Shown piece by piece: positions 43,260 through 50,914 of a DNA stretch of 64,000 nucleotides. Source of the DNA: an uncultured Lachnospiraceae bacterium (GTDB lineage Bacteria > Bacillota > Clostridia > Lachnospirales > Lachnospiraceae); the NCBI GenBank assembly GCA_910580195.1, contig CAJTWA010000018.1:11177-75176 (forward strand), given 5' to 3'. The translations under genes and the position numbers were made by a program. Position 1 is the first letter of the stretch, and each line of letters begins with the position of its first letter. Under the pieces are notes generated by a model, which was given only the letters and a program-made list of their open reading frames with translations, did not search any database and was not told the origin of the DNA.

Positions 43260-43556
43260 TTACCTCGGAAGTTTGATTTTGGGATTTTTTTTGGAAGGCC
43301 GGTACAGCACAATTTTCTTCCCGATGACTTGGACTACCCCGGACCTTGTGCGCCCAGCCATTGTGTCAGCAATTTCGTTGGGATCGTCAAAGCAGTTTTT
43401 TAATACCGAAAGCTTGACTAATTCCCTTTTTTCCAGCGCTTCGTCTACTGAATTTATCAATTCTGGGGTAAGGCTTGCCTTCCCCACCTGAAAAATTGGG
43501 TCTATGCCGTTGGCAAGGCTTTTTAAATAGGCGCGCTGTTTACTTGTAATTTCCAT
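43260..43556 (-). CDS. yhbY: YhbY-type CRM-domain RNA-binding protein
   Basis: A 98-aa single CRM-domain protein associated with pre-50S particles. KQRAYLKSLANGIDPIFQVG and the motif TMAGRTRSGVVQVIGKKIVL are typical. It lies between obgE and nadD, the usual order of this ribosome-assembly cluster. Confidence 0.95.
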   Translation of the reverse strand: MEITSKQRAYLKSLANGIDPIFQVGKASLTPELINSVDEALEKRELVKLSVLKNCFDDPNEIADTMAGRTRSGVVQVIGKKIVLYRPSKKNPKIKLPR

Positions 43557-43612
43557 ATATAATTCCTTTCTAAACGTGAATGTGGGGACAGCCCATTGTT
43601 CCTCCGAAATCT

Positions 43613-44899
43613 TTATTTATAGTAGTCAAATTCGTGGCCGTACATCCGCACGGTATCCCCTTCTGAAATGCCTGCTTTCTCCAATTCTTCCAGAATTCCC
43701 TGCTCCCGGAGGAATTTTTGGAAAAACAGGAACCCTTTTTCGGAATCAATGTTGGTGTACCCAAGCATTTTTTCGATTTTTGGCCCTTCTGCTACGTAAA
43801 CATTGTCTTTTTCGTTGTATTCTACGGTAAAGGAGCTGCTCTTGAATTCTTTCATTTCCGGGTAAAATTCCTGCTCATAGACAATGGGGGTATTGTCCAA
43901 TTCGGATAAGAGGCCATTGACGTAATAGAGCAGTTCCTTCAGGCCTTGCCCGCTTACGGCGGATATGGGGAATACTTTGGTTCCTTTGGGTTCAAATTCT
44001 GCCTTCAAAATAGGGAGGGCGCTCTCTTCCTCGTTATAGATAGCATCAATTTTATTTGCTGCAATGACCTGCGGCTTCTCCAGCAATTTGGGGTTGAAAT
44101 TTTCCAGCTCCTGATTGATGGCATAAATATCTGCAATGGGATCCCTGCCTTCTACTGAAGCAGCGTCTACAATGTGTATCATGACCCTTGTGCGCTCAAT
44201 ATGCTTTAAAAATGCGTGGCCTAGCCCCACGCCCTCCGACGCCCCTTCAATCAGCCCCGGGATATCAGCAATAACAAAGCCATTTGTCCCATCCAAATCC
44301 ACAACCCCTAAGTTCGGGTTCAAGGTAGTAAAATGGTAATTTGCTATCTTTGGCTGGGCGTTTGTTACCCTAGACAGCAGCGTGGACTTCCCAACATTTG
44401 GGAACCCTACGAGGCCTACGTCCGCAATTACCTTCAGTTCCAAACGGACCTCCAGCTCAATGCCCGGCTGCCCCGGCTGCGCATACTTCGGGGCCTGCAT
44501 GGTTGCAGTTGCAAAATGCTGGTTGCCAAGGCCGCCCCTTCCGCCTTTGAGGATAATCTGGCTCCGGTTCCCCCCGGACATATCGGCTATGACTTTATCG
44601 CTCTCGGCATCCCGGATGATTGTCCCGGCTGGGACTTTTACAACTAAGTCTTCCCCATTCCTGCCATGGCAGTTGCGCTTCCTTCCGTCTTCCCCGTTCC
44701 CGGCAGCATATTTCCGGTTATGCCTGAAATCGTTTAAGGTATTCAGCCCGTCGTCCACCTGAAAAATTAAGTTTCCGCCATGGCCGCCGTCCCCGCCGTC
44801 CGGGCCTCCGCTGGGCACATATTTTTCACGGCGGAAAGAAACATGGCCGTCCCCGCCTTTTCCTGATTTTATAATAATTTTCACACTGTCTGCAAACAT
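43613..44899 (-). CDS. obgE: GTPase ObgE/CgtA
   Basis: A 428-aa ribosome-assembly GTPase. The glycine-rich Obg fold opens with FADSVKIIIKSGKGGDGHVS, and the G domain has GFPNVGKSTLLSRVTNA (G1), DIPGLIEGASEGVGLG (G3) and AANKID (G4). A C-terminal OCT domain (from about 345) is present. It follows rpmA after a hairpin that may act as an attenuator. Confidence 0.97.
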   Translation of the reverse strand: MFADSVKIIIKSGKGGDGHVSFRREKYVPSGGPDGGDGGHGGNLIFQVDDGLNTLNDFRHNRKYAAGNGEDGRKRNCHGRNGEDLVVKVPAGTIIRDAESDKVIADMSGGNRSQIILKGGRGGLGNQHFATATMQAPKYAQPGQPGIELEVRLELKVIADVGLVGFPNVGKSTLLSRVTNAQPKIANYHFTTLNPNLGVVDLDGTNGFVIADIPGLIEGASEGVGLGHAFLKHIERTRVMIHIVDAASVEGRDPIADIYAINQELENFNPKLLEKPQVIAANKIDAIYNEEESALPILKAEFEPKGTKVFPISAVSGQGLKELLYYVNGLLSELDNTPIVYEQEFYPEMKEFKSSSFTVEYNEKDNVYVAEGPKIEKMLGYTNIDSEKGFLFFQKFLREQGILEELEKAGISEGDTVRMYGHEFDYYK

Positions 44900-44923
44900 G
44901 TTCCCTCCTGCATGATGAAAAGA

Positions 44924-44951
44924 ATAGACCCAACTATACAGTCGGGTCTAT
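44924..44951 (-). terminator. Hairpin between rpmA and obgE
   Basis: ATAGACCC (44924-44931) pairs with GGGTCTAT (44944-44951); on the minus strand it is followed by TCTTTTC. It may partially terminate ribosomal-protein transcripts before obgE. Confidence 0.55.
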
Positions 44952-44996
44952 CCATCCAATCCTGTGAAATGAAGCTATCCCAAATGGGGCGCAAGC

Positions 44997-45287
44997 TTAT
45001 TCATTGCTTGCTACTGGGTATACGGAAGCCTGTTTCCTGCTTCTTCCTTTCCTCTCAAATCTCAGGATGCCGTCAACTTTCGCGAACAATGTGTCATCTC
45101 CGCCCCTGCCAACATTCACGCCTGGGTGAATCTTGGTCCCGCGCTGGCGGTATAAAATATTCCCAGCCTTCACAAACTGTCCGTCGGCACGCTTTGCGCC
45201 TAACCGTTTGGATTCGGAATCCCTTCCGTTCTTGGTAGATCCAACTCCCTTTTTATGGGCAAAAAATTGAAGGTTCATATTCAACAT
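44997..45287 (-). CDS. rpmA: 50S ribosomal protein L27 with cleavable N-terminal extension
   Basis: A 96-aa protein. The mature sequence starts at AHKKGVGSTKNGRDSESKR, whose flexible N-terminus reaches the peptidyl-transferase centre. It is preceded by MLNMNLQFF, the extension found in Firmicutes, which Prp removes after the Phe-Phe pair. The protease gene lies three bases upstream in the same operon. Confidence 0.97.
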   Translation of the reverse strand: MLNMNLQFFAHKKGVGSTKNGRDSESKRLGAKRADGQFVKAGNILYRQRGTKIHPGVNVGRGGDDTLFAKVDGILRFERKGRSRKQASVYPVASNE

Positions 45288-45290
45288 GTC

Positions 45291-45620
45291 CTACACCTCC
45301 TCAAATGTAAGCCTAATGTATTCAGTTCCGTAACTTTTCTGTATTCCCTGTAAGCCTAAAACCAGCGAACGTATCAGCAAAAGGGACTCTTTTGAATACC
45401 CTTCCTGCAAGGAAAAGCCAATCAGGCCGCTGTCCGGGTCAGTTTCTATGTCAAACCTGTCCGAAACAAGCGTTTCTATGGAATTGATGGTATTGATAAC
45501 CAGCACAGAAACTGCGGCGCATACGATATCCTCCCCTGCCGGGGCATATCCCGTATGCCCAAGGCACCGGAACGCCGTATATTCTTGTCCACTGTTTTTA
45601 TAAACCGTTATAGTAACCAT
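45291..45620 (-). CDS. prp: Ribosomal-processing cysteine protease Prp
   Basis: A 109-aa protease (YsxB) that cleaves the L27 extension. The catalytic His and Cys are visible in GHTGYAPAGEDIVCAAVSVL, followed by VINTINSIETL. It sits between rplU and rpmA, the conserved order in bacteria with extended L27. Confidence 0.96.
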   Translation of the reverse strand: MVTITVYKNSGQEYTAFRCLGHTGYAPAGEDIVCAAVSVLVINTINSIETLVSDRFDIETDPDSGLIGFSLQEGYSKESLLLIRSLVLGLQGIQKSYGTEYIRLTFEEV

Positions 45621-45635
45621 AACAATCCCTATCGA

Positions 45636-45941
45636 TTAGCCATTAATTTTTTCGATTTTTACCTTGGTAAAGGACTGCCTGTGTCCCTGCTTCTTGTGGT
45701 AGCCGGTTTTCCTCTTGTACTTGTAAACGATGACTTTCTTGCCCCTGCCGTTGTCTACGACGGAAGCTTCTACGGTTGCATTGGCTGCGTCTTCCCCAAC
45801 CTTCAGGGAACCGTCATTCACTGCTAACACTTCATCAAAAGTAACCTTTTCCCCAGCTTCTAACCCAAGTTTTTCAATGGTAATGATATCGCCTTCGGAT
45901 ACTTTGTACTGTTTACCACCTGTTGCTATAATTGCGTACAT
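45636..45941 (-). CDS. rplU: 50S ribosomal protein L21
   Basis: A 101-aa 23S rRNA-binding protein: MYAIIATGGKQYKVSEGDII at the start and YKRKTGYHKKQGHRQSFTKV at the end. ATG 45941 is eight bases from AGGAGG; an upstream in-frame ATG three codons earlier is too close. First gene of rplU-prp-rpmA. Confidence 0.97.
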   Translation of the reverse strand: MYAIIATGGKQYKVSEGDIITIEKLGLEAGEKVTFDEVLAVNDGSLKVGEDAANATVEASVVDNGRGKKVIVYKYKRKTGYHKKQGHRQSFTKVKIEKING

Positions 45942-46026
45942 ATGGCACACCTCCTATTATCATTACTCGCCAGCTGCGGTGCTGCAGATTGCAGGCTTAA
46001 AACCTCACTGTGCGGCATACTCATAG

Positions 46027-46055
46027 AGAATAGCACAAAAATGCCGGCAAGTCAA
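46027..46055 (-). promoter_or_regulatory. rplU operon promoter
   Basis: On the minus strand TTGACT (46055-46050), 17 bp, TATTCT (46032-46027). The -35 overlaps the last codon and stop of rng. The ~85-nt leader (46020-45942) can pair CTGC/GCAG stretches; L21 leaders are autoregulatory in some Firmicutes, but I cannot confirm that fold here. Confidence 0.6.
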
Positions 46056-47245
46056 TGGTTTTTCCACTGTTCGGCCAAAGATTTTTTCACTTTTTTCCGT
46101 GTCATTTCCACTAAATTCAATTTCGTTATGTCCAGCACTTGGACTGGCACGGGATCCCCAGCCACTGCGCTGCGCAGCTTCTGCATCAGCAGCCCTTGGG
46201 ATTTTGCAGATTTCATGTCAATAAAATCCACAATGATAATGCCGGAGATATTCCGCAGGCGGAGCTGGCAGGCAATCTCCTCTGCTGCCTCCAGATTGAT
46301 GGTAAGATAGTGCTCCTGCACCTGCTTTTTGGCAATGCTTTTTCCGGTATTCACGTCAATGACAGTCAACGCTTCGGTAGGCTGGATGATGAGGTACCCG
46401 CCGGATTTTAACCAGACACGTTCCTGAAGGGCTTCCTGCAAGCGGCGCTCTAAGCGGTAAAGGCTGCTTAAGCTTACCATGGGGTCATCATATAAGGTAA
46501 GTTTACCCAAGTCCTCTGGCTGGTACTGGTCCAAATAACTATGGATGCCCTCAAAAAGCTCCGGGGAGTCCGTCAGGATGGCGGAAAGCTGGGACTGGTT
46601 CACGTCCTTTAGCACATGAAGGTATTCCGGCATGCTTTCCTTCAGGCAGGAAAATACGGTACGGTGGGGCGCAGTTTCCCGGAGATGGAAATATTCCTGC
46701 TTAAGCATTTTATATTCCTCCAAGATTTCCTCTTTTGGGGCGTCCGCTGCGTTTGTGCGCACAATGAGCCCAAATTCCCCGCCTTCCTCAAAGCCTAACG
46801 CCTGCTTTAATTCTTCCCGTGTGTGGAACCCCAATTTTTTGGAAATCCCAATTTTTGTATTTTCGCTGGTTAATACCAGATATTTCCCGCTTATGTTCAG
46901 GTTCGTCGTCACCTTCGGAGGCTTGGACTTGCTGCTCTCCTGCGCAACCTGCACCACCAGCTCGTCCCCTTGGATCAGCCTTGGGCTGTTGATTTTTTTC
47001 ACAAACAGGGGCTGTTTCATTTCATCCAGCGGATAGTAGCAAGGCACGCCCGGGGCAATCTCAATAAAGGCGGCGTTTAGGTTTTTTACGATATTTTTCA
47101 CCCGCCCAACGTATATGTTCCCAAGGATGCCCTGCTTGCCTTCCAGTTCTAAATTGATTTCAAGGAGGCGTTTTTCAGAATAAAGGGCGGATGCAATATA
47201 GGTATTGCCCTTTTGGTTTAACTTTGTAATCAGCAGCTTATTCAC
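46052..47245 (-). CDS. rng: Ribonuclease G/E family protein
   Basis: A 397-aa endoribonuclease. An S1-like RNA-binding part (GNIYVGRVKNIVKNLNAAFI) precedes the catalytic domain, with the metal-binding aspartates in ALTVIDVNTGKSIAKKQ and IIIVDFIDMKSAKSQGLL. It lacks the long C-terminal scaffold of RNase E, so it is RNase G-like. I choose GTG 47245, eight bases after AAAGGGG; ATG 47284 has no ribosome site. It is encoded after the radical-SAM pair. Confidence 0.93.
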   Translation of the reverse strand: MNKLLITKLNQKGNTYIASALYSEKRLLEINLELEGKQGILGNIYVGRVKNIVKNLNAAFIEIAPGVPCYYPLDEMKQPLFVKKINSPRLIQGDELVVQVAQESSKSKPPKVTTNLNISGKYLVLTSENTKIGISKKLGFHTREELKQALGFEEGGEFGLIVRTNAADAPKEEILEEYKMLKQEYFHLRETAPHRTVFSCLKESMPEYLHVLKDVNQSQLSAILTDSPELFEGIHSYLDQYQPEDLGKLTLYDDPMVSLSSLYRLERRLQEALQERVWLKSGGYLIIQPTEALTVIDVNTGKSIAKKQVQEHYLTINLEAAEEIACQLRLRNISGIIIVDFIDMKSAKSQGLLMQKLRSAVAGDPVPVQVLDITKLNLVEMTRKKVKKSLAEQWKNH

Positions 47246-47291
47246 GGAATGTCCCCTTTCATCAATAAGCGTAATAAATGCCATGGCAGAA

Positions 47292-48107
47292 CTATGGGAT
47301 GTCTTCCCCCAATGCCCCTAACGGCAGGAATTCCGGGAACTCTTTCCCTTGCTTTTCATAAGAGCCCTTTAACCGGCTTAAGTAATCCCGGTATGCCTGC
47401 TGCTCTTTTTCCCCTTTTACGGGGATTTCATCCGATTTTGCATAGACTTCAAGCCGGTGGGTTTGGAACTGGAATGGCTGGTACGTTAGGCCGCAAAATT
47501 GGCAGAACGTTTCCAGCGCAAGCTCTGGCTTTATGTTATTGCTACTCCCGGTGCAAAGCCTTAAAAATAAGGCATACGCCCCATGTTCCAAGCCTACAGC
47601 CTCCATCCCATAGATGAACTGCTTTAAGTCCAGTTCCATTTGGCTCTTCTTTGCCTGTTTTGTGATAAGGATTTGGGGCTGGCCAATAAAAAATTCTTCC
47701 ACTTTTCTTTGGAGCTCTTCCTGTGAAGAAAAGAACGTCCCATATTCCGGCTTCATGGAAACATGGTAATCCGCGGCAGCCACCAGCGACATGGAAGTCT
47801 TGGCAGTATCGGGAAGTTTTTTGTATTCTAAAATTGTAACCCCTTCCGCCATGGCGGAATTTAAGGCGTCTATGGATGCCCGGCTGGATCTGGTGGAGTT
47901 GACGGAAATGTCAAAATATTCCCCGCTGCTGGTAATGCCTACCCCCAAAGGGGCGGCAAAGGACATAATCTGGTGGGGGCTGTACCCGCCAGAATAGGCA
48001 ATGTCAATCCCGGCCCGCCGGATGGCTTTCTGGAAATACCGCATCATGTCAAGATGCCCGATAAACTTCATCACGCCGTATTTCCCAAATTTAATTCTGA
48101 TGTTCAA
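47292..48107 (-). CDS. TIGR03936 family (radical-SAM-linked) protein
   Basis: A 271-aa DUF2344 protein: IRIKFGKYGVMKFIGHLDMM at the N-terminus and YSGGYSPHQIMSFAAPLGVG. It is almost always encoded beside, or fused to, the TIGR03960 radical SAM protein, as here where the genes overlap. Function is unknown; presence with RNase G, L21 and L27 suggests an RNA or ribosome substrate. TTG 48107 is preferred because AGGGGG lies nine bases upstream; GTG 48116 would leave no spacer. Confidence 0.88.
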   Translation of the reverse strand: MNIRIKFGKYGVMKFIGHLDMMRYFQKAIRRAGIDIAYSGGYSPHQIMSFAAPLGVGITSSGEYFDISVNSTRSSRASIDALNSAMAEGVTILEYKKLPDTAKTSMSLVAAADYHVSMKPEYGTFFSSQEELQRKVEEFFIGQPQILITKQAKKSQMELDLKQFIYGMEAVGLEHGAYALFLRLCTGSSNNIKPELALETFCQFCGLTYQPFQFQTHRLEVYAKSDEIPVKGEKEQQAYRDYLSRLKGSYEKQGKEFPEFLPLGALGEDIP

Positions 48108-49953
48108 GACAGACACCCCCTTGGTAGGAAGCTGCCCCGCAGCCGTTGCATGCTTCCTTGCAGTTTAAGGTTACTTGGCCGTTCTGCGCCCGCTCCCATT
48201 CCCGCTTTAAAAATTCTTTTGTTACGCCGCAGCGGATAAAGTCCCAGGGCAGGATTTCATCCAAATCCCTTTGGCGCAGGTTATAAAAATCAATGGAAAC
48301 GCCTGTTTCCTGAAAGGCTTCCATCCATTTCTGGTTGTCAAAACATTCCGTCCAAGCGTCAAACATGCAGCCTTTTTCGTATGCCTTCTGCAAAACCTGC
48401 CCAACCCTCCGGTCGCCCCTTGCAAAGACGCCTTCCAATACCGTAACGTCAGCTTCATGCCAGTTGTACTTTAAGCTCTTGCGGTTTAACTGGGCCTTCA
48501 TTTCCTCATTGACAACCTTTGCCCTTGCCAGATAGCCTTCCTTCGGGCACATAGGAGCCCACTGGAGAGGGGTAAAGGGCTTTGGCACAAAAAAGGAAGT
48601 GCTGATGGTAATCTGGCATTTCCCATTCCGCTTGTCCTTAGGGATTTCGTAATACCTGCGGGCAATTTTATCCGCAAGCCTAGGGATTTCCCTCATATCT
48701 TCTTCCGTTTCCGTAGGCAGGCCCAGCATGAAATACAGCTTTACCTTCTGCCAGCCCCCTTCGAAAGCCAGCCCCGCACCATGGAGGATTACCTCTTCCG
48801 TCAGCCCTTTGTTAATCACGTCCCGCAGGCGCTGGGACCCTGCTTCTGGTGCAAATGTCAGGCTGCTCTTCCGGACATCCTGCACTTTCCCCATGGCTTC
48901 TAGGGAAAAGGCGTCAATCCGCAGGGAAGGCAAAGAAATATTGACTCCCTGCCCTTTCGATTCCATGAGGAAATCGACAAGTTCCGGTAAATGGCTGTAG
49001 TCGCTGGAGCTTAAAGAGCTTAAGGAAATTTCCTCATGCCCGGTGTTTTCCAGCATTTCCTGTGCGTATTGCTTTAATACGCTAAGTTCCCGTTCCCTTG
49101 TGGGGCGGTATACCATCCCGGCTTGGCAGAACCGGCAGCCACGGATGCACCCCCGCTGGATTTCCAGCACTACCCGGTCTTGGGTTACTTTAATATAAGG
49201 GACCAGCGGCTTTTCTGGGTAAGGGGCACGGCTTAGATCCATTTCCGCTTCTTTTTCCACCGTTGCCGGGACATCTTCATATTTCGGCTGGAAACTGGCG
49301 ATTGTCCCATCTTCCTGATAAGTGGCTTCATACAGGGACGGCACATAAATGCCGGGCAGCTTACAGGCCGCCCGCAGGAACTCCTGCCTTGTCCCGCCCT
49401 GTTCCCGGAGGGATTTGTAAAGATCCAGCAATTCATCATAGCGCGTTTCCCCTTCGCCAATGTAAAACAAGTCAAAAAAGTCCGCCAAGGGCTCTGGGTT
49501 GTAGGTGCACGGCCCGCCGCCAATGACAATGGGGCACCCTTCCCCCCGCTGGCTGGACAAAAGGGGAATCTGGCTTAAATCTAAGACCTGTAAAATATTC
49601 GTATAACACATTTCATATTGTATGGTAATCCCAAGGAAATCCATGTCCTTGACTGGGGACTGGGTTTCTAGCGTAAACAGCGGGATTTGCCGTTCTTTCA
49701 TGATTTTATGCAAATCGCCCCAAGGGGAATAAACGCGTTCGCAGTAGACGTCCTCCCGTTGGTTGAACATGCTGTAAAGAATCTGGATGCCAAGATGCGA
49801 CATGCCGATTTCATATACATCTGGGAAACACATGGCAAAACGGACCGCCACTGTGCTTGGGTCCTTTTTTACCATATTAATTTCATTTCCAATGTATCTG
49901 GCTGGCTTGTCGATACTCAGCAGTATTTCATCGGGTAAAGCTAATGTATTCAT
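48091..49953 (-). CDS. TIGR03960 family radical SAM protein with B12-binding-like domain
   Basis: A 620-aa enzyme. The N-terminal part has the cobalamin-binding-like architecture (MCFPDVYEIGMSHLGIQILY, then GGPCTYNPEPLADFFDLFYI). The radical SAM core follows with the cluster motif in IQRGCIRGCRFCQAGMVYRP, residues near 270-285, and ISLSSLSSSDYSHL. The C-terminus ends with a cysteine-rich tail (CKEACNGCGAASYQG). The reaction is unknown. First gene of a minus-strand operon behind the promoter at 50004-50032. Confidence 0.9.
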   Translation of the reverse strand: MNTLALPDEILLSIDKPARYIGNEINMVKKDPSTVAVRFAMCFPDVYEIGMSHLGIQILYSMFNQREDVYCERVYSPWGDLHKIMKERQIPLFTLETQSPVKDMDFLGITIQYEMCYTNILQVLDLSQIPLLSSQRGEGCPIVIGGGPCTYNPEPLADFFDLFYIGEGETRYDELLDLYKSLREQGGTRQEFLRAACKLPGIYVPSLYEATYQEDGTIASFQPKYEDVPATVEKEAEMDLSRAPYPEKPLVPYIKVTQDRVVLEIQRGCIRGCRFCQAGMVYRPTRERELSVLKQYAQEMLENTGHEEISLSSLSSSDYSHLPELVDFLMESKGQGVNISLPSLRIDAFSLEAMGKVQDVRKSSLTFAPEAGSQRLRDVINKGLTEEVILHGAGLAFEGGWQKVKLYFMLGLPTETEEDMREIPRLADKIARRYYEIPKDKRNGKCQITISTSFFVPKPFTPLQWAPMCPKEGYLARAKVVNEEMKAQLNRKSLKYNWHEADVTVLEGVFARGDRRVGQVLQKAYEKGCMFDAWTECFDNQKWMEAFQETGVSIDFYNLRQRDLDEILPWDFIRCGVTKEFLKREWERAQNGQVTLNCKEACNGCGAASYQGGVCLEHQN

Positions 49954-50003
49954 CGTTTTCCTTTCCGTCTGCGGTACATGGAATTTCTGTAATTGCCCAG
50001 ATT

Positions 50004-50032
50004 ATTATAGCAATACATGGCCTTTTTCGCAA
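50004..50032 (-). promoter_or_regulatory. Promoter of the radical-SAM/rng operon
   Basis: On the minus strand TTGCGA (50032-50027), 17 bp, TATAAT (50009-50004), about 50 bp before the TIGR03960 start. Confidence 0.75.
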
Positions 50033-50147
50033 CCGTAAACTCCCGTTCTAGGAAAAGTTAAGATACACTGGCTATTTCCACAATGTCCATCCTTAGGTTT
50101 CTGGAAAAACCTTCGCATGATACAATTACAGTTCTTCTCGCCATGCC

Positions 50148-50498
50148 CTAATGTTTGCTGGATTTTAAGGAAATCTTTATGGTTTCCTCCAGTTCTTCTA
50201 AGGGCAGCGGGTTCCATTCAATCTGTTTCCACACATCTGCAGCCTGGTACTCGTGGAAGGTAATCTGCTTTTTGTCACAGTACACAAAAGCTGCAAAAAT
50301 GAAACACGCAACCAAGGTGCGTATGCCAAGGCTGGAATATTTCGGTTCCCCTTCCTGCCCTTGGGGAACTGCGCGGCTGCGCTGGAAGGGCTCTTTCCCA
50401 GCTTTCGCCCCTTCTGGGCCCTCTGGGTAAAAAGTTGCGCGGATTTGGTCCACATACGCCCTGCGCTGGGCAACAGTTTCTTCGATCTGTCTTGCCAT
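50148..50498 (-). CDS. Small membrane-anchored protein of unknown function
   Basis: A 116-aa protein. A charged N-terminal half (about 1-58) with a possible helix (IEETVAQRRAYVDQIRATFY) is followed by one membrane segment (about 59-73, IRTLVACFIFAAFVYC) and a tail EYQAADVWKQIEWNPLPLEE. It looks like a conserved hypothetical of Lachnospiraceae. AGGAG lies well placed before ATG. Not recognised further. Confidence 0.7.
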   Translation of the reverse strand: MARQIEETVAQRRAYVDQIRATFYPEGPEGAKAGKEPFQRSRAVPQGQEGEPKYSSLGIRTLVACFIFAAFVYCDKKQITFHEYQAADVWKQIEWNPLPLEELEETIKISLKSSKH

Positions 50499-50675
50499 AG
50501 CTTCTCCTGAAAAATCATTTCCTTATTATATTTTAGTAGGGTTGGGACAGGAAAATTCATAGTTTGGATAAGTTTTTACAGGTATGTGAAACAGAAGTGT
50601 ATTTTACGGATAAAATTTGCACATGCTATCATGCCAATAGGCAAGAAGAAAAATAATTCCATATGGGCAAAAAAG

Positions 50676-50717
50676 AAGAATCCCCAAACTGTATTGCCGT
50701 ACAGCCTAAAGATTCTT
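50676..50717. terminator. Bidirectional terminator downstream of the his operon
   Basis: AAGAATC (50676-50682) pairs with GATTCTT (50711-50717) and CTGT/ACAG nests inside (50689-50692/50701-50704). T-runs flank it on both strands (TTTTTTC on minus, CTTTTTT on plus). Confidence 0.75.
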
Positions 50718-50724
50718 TTTTCTT

Positions 50725-50835
50725 TTAGATGGGCAAAGCAGCCAGCAGGCTATTTGTTGTCTTTATGGCCGCCATCCAACTATTTGATGATGTAGTGGCA
50801 AGCTGTACCAGCCGCAACGGCAGCCCCAAAAGCAA
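50725..50835 (-). CDS. Possible 36-aa small protein after hisIE
   Basis: A TTG start at 50835, six bases after AGGAG, encodes MLLGLPLRLVQLATTSSNSW and a further 16 residues to TAA. In another frame the same stretch reads a hydrophobic GVIIAFGAAVAAGTACHYII with no standard start. Either may be translated or neither; the well-placed ribosome site is the only evidence. The rest of 50499-50914 holds the terminator and a palindrome. Confidence 0.2.
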   Translation of the reverse strand: MLLGLPLRLVQLATTSSNSWMAAIKTTNSLLAALPI

Positions 50836-50851
50836 TGATAACTCCTACGCG

Positions 50852-50878
50852 GGTTTACATAATATAATTACGTAAACC
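50852..50878. repeat. Palindrome between hisIE and the downstream terminator
   Basis: GGTTTACATAAT (50852-50863) and ATTACGTAAACC (50867-50878) are complementary over 12 positions with one G-T, with a 3-nt centre. A dyad this good may be an operator or an mRNA hairpin after the his operon. Confidence 0.6.
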
Positions 50879-50914
50879 AACTGTCGTTTCTTCTGCTTCT
50901 GGGCACACCTATTT

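Noticed and set aside
50852..50878. BirA (biotin repressor) operator
   Set aside because: BirA half-sites have the order TTGTAAACC-GGTTTACAA; here the halves are in the opposite order and spacing, and no biotin gene is near.
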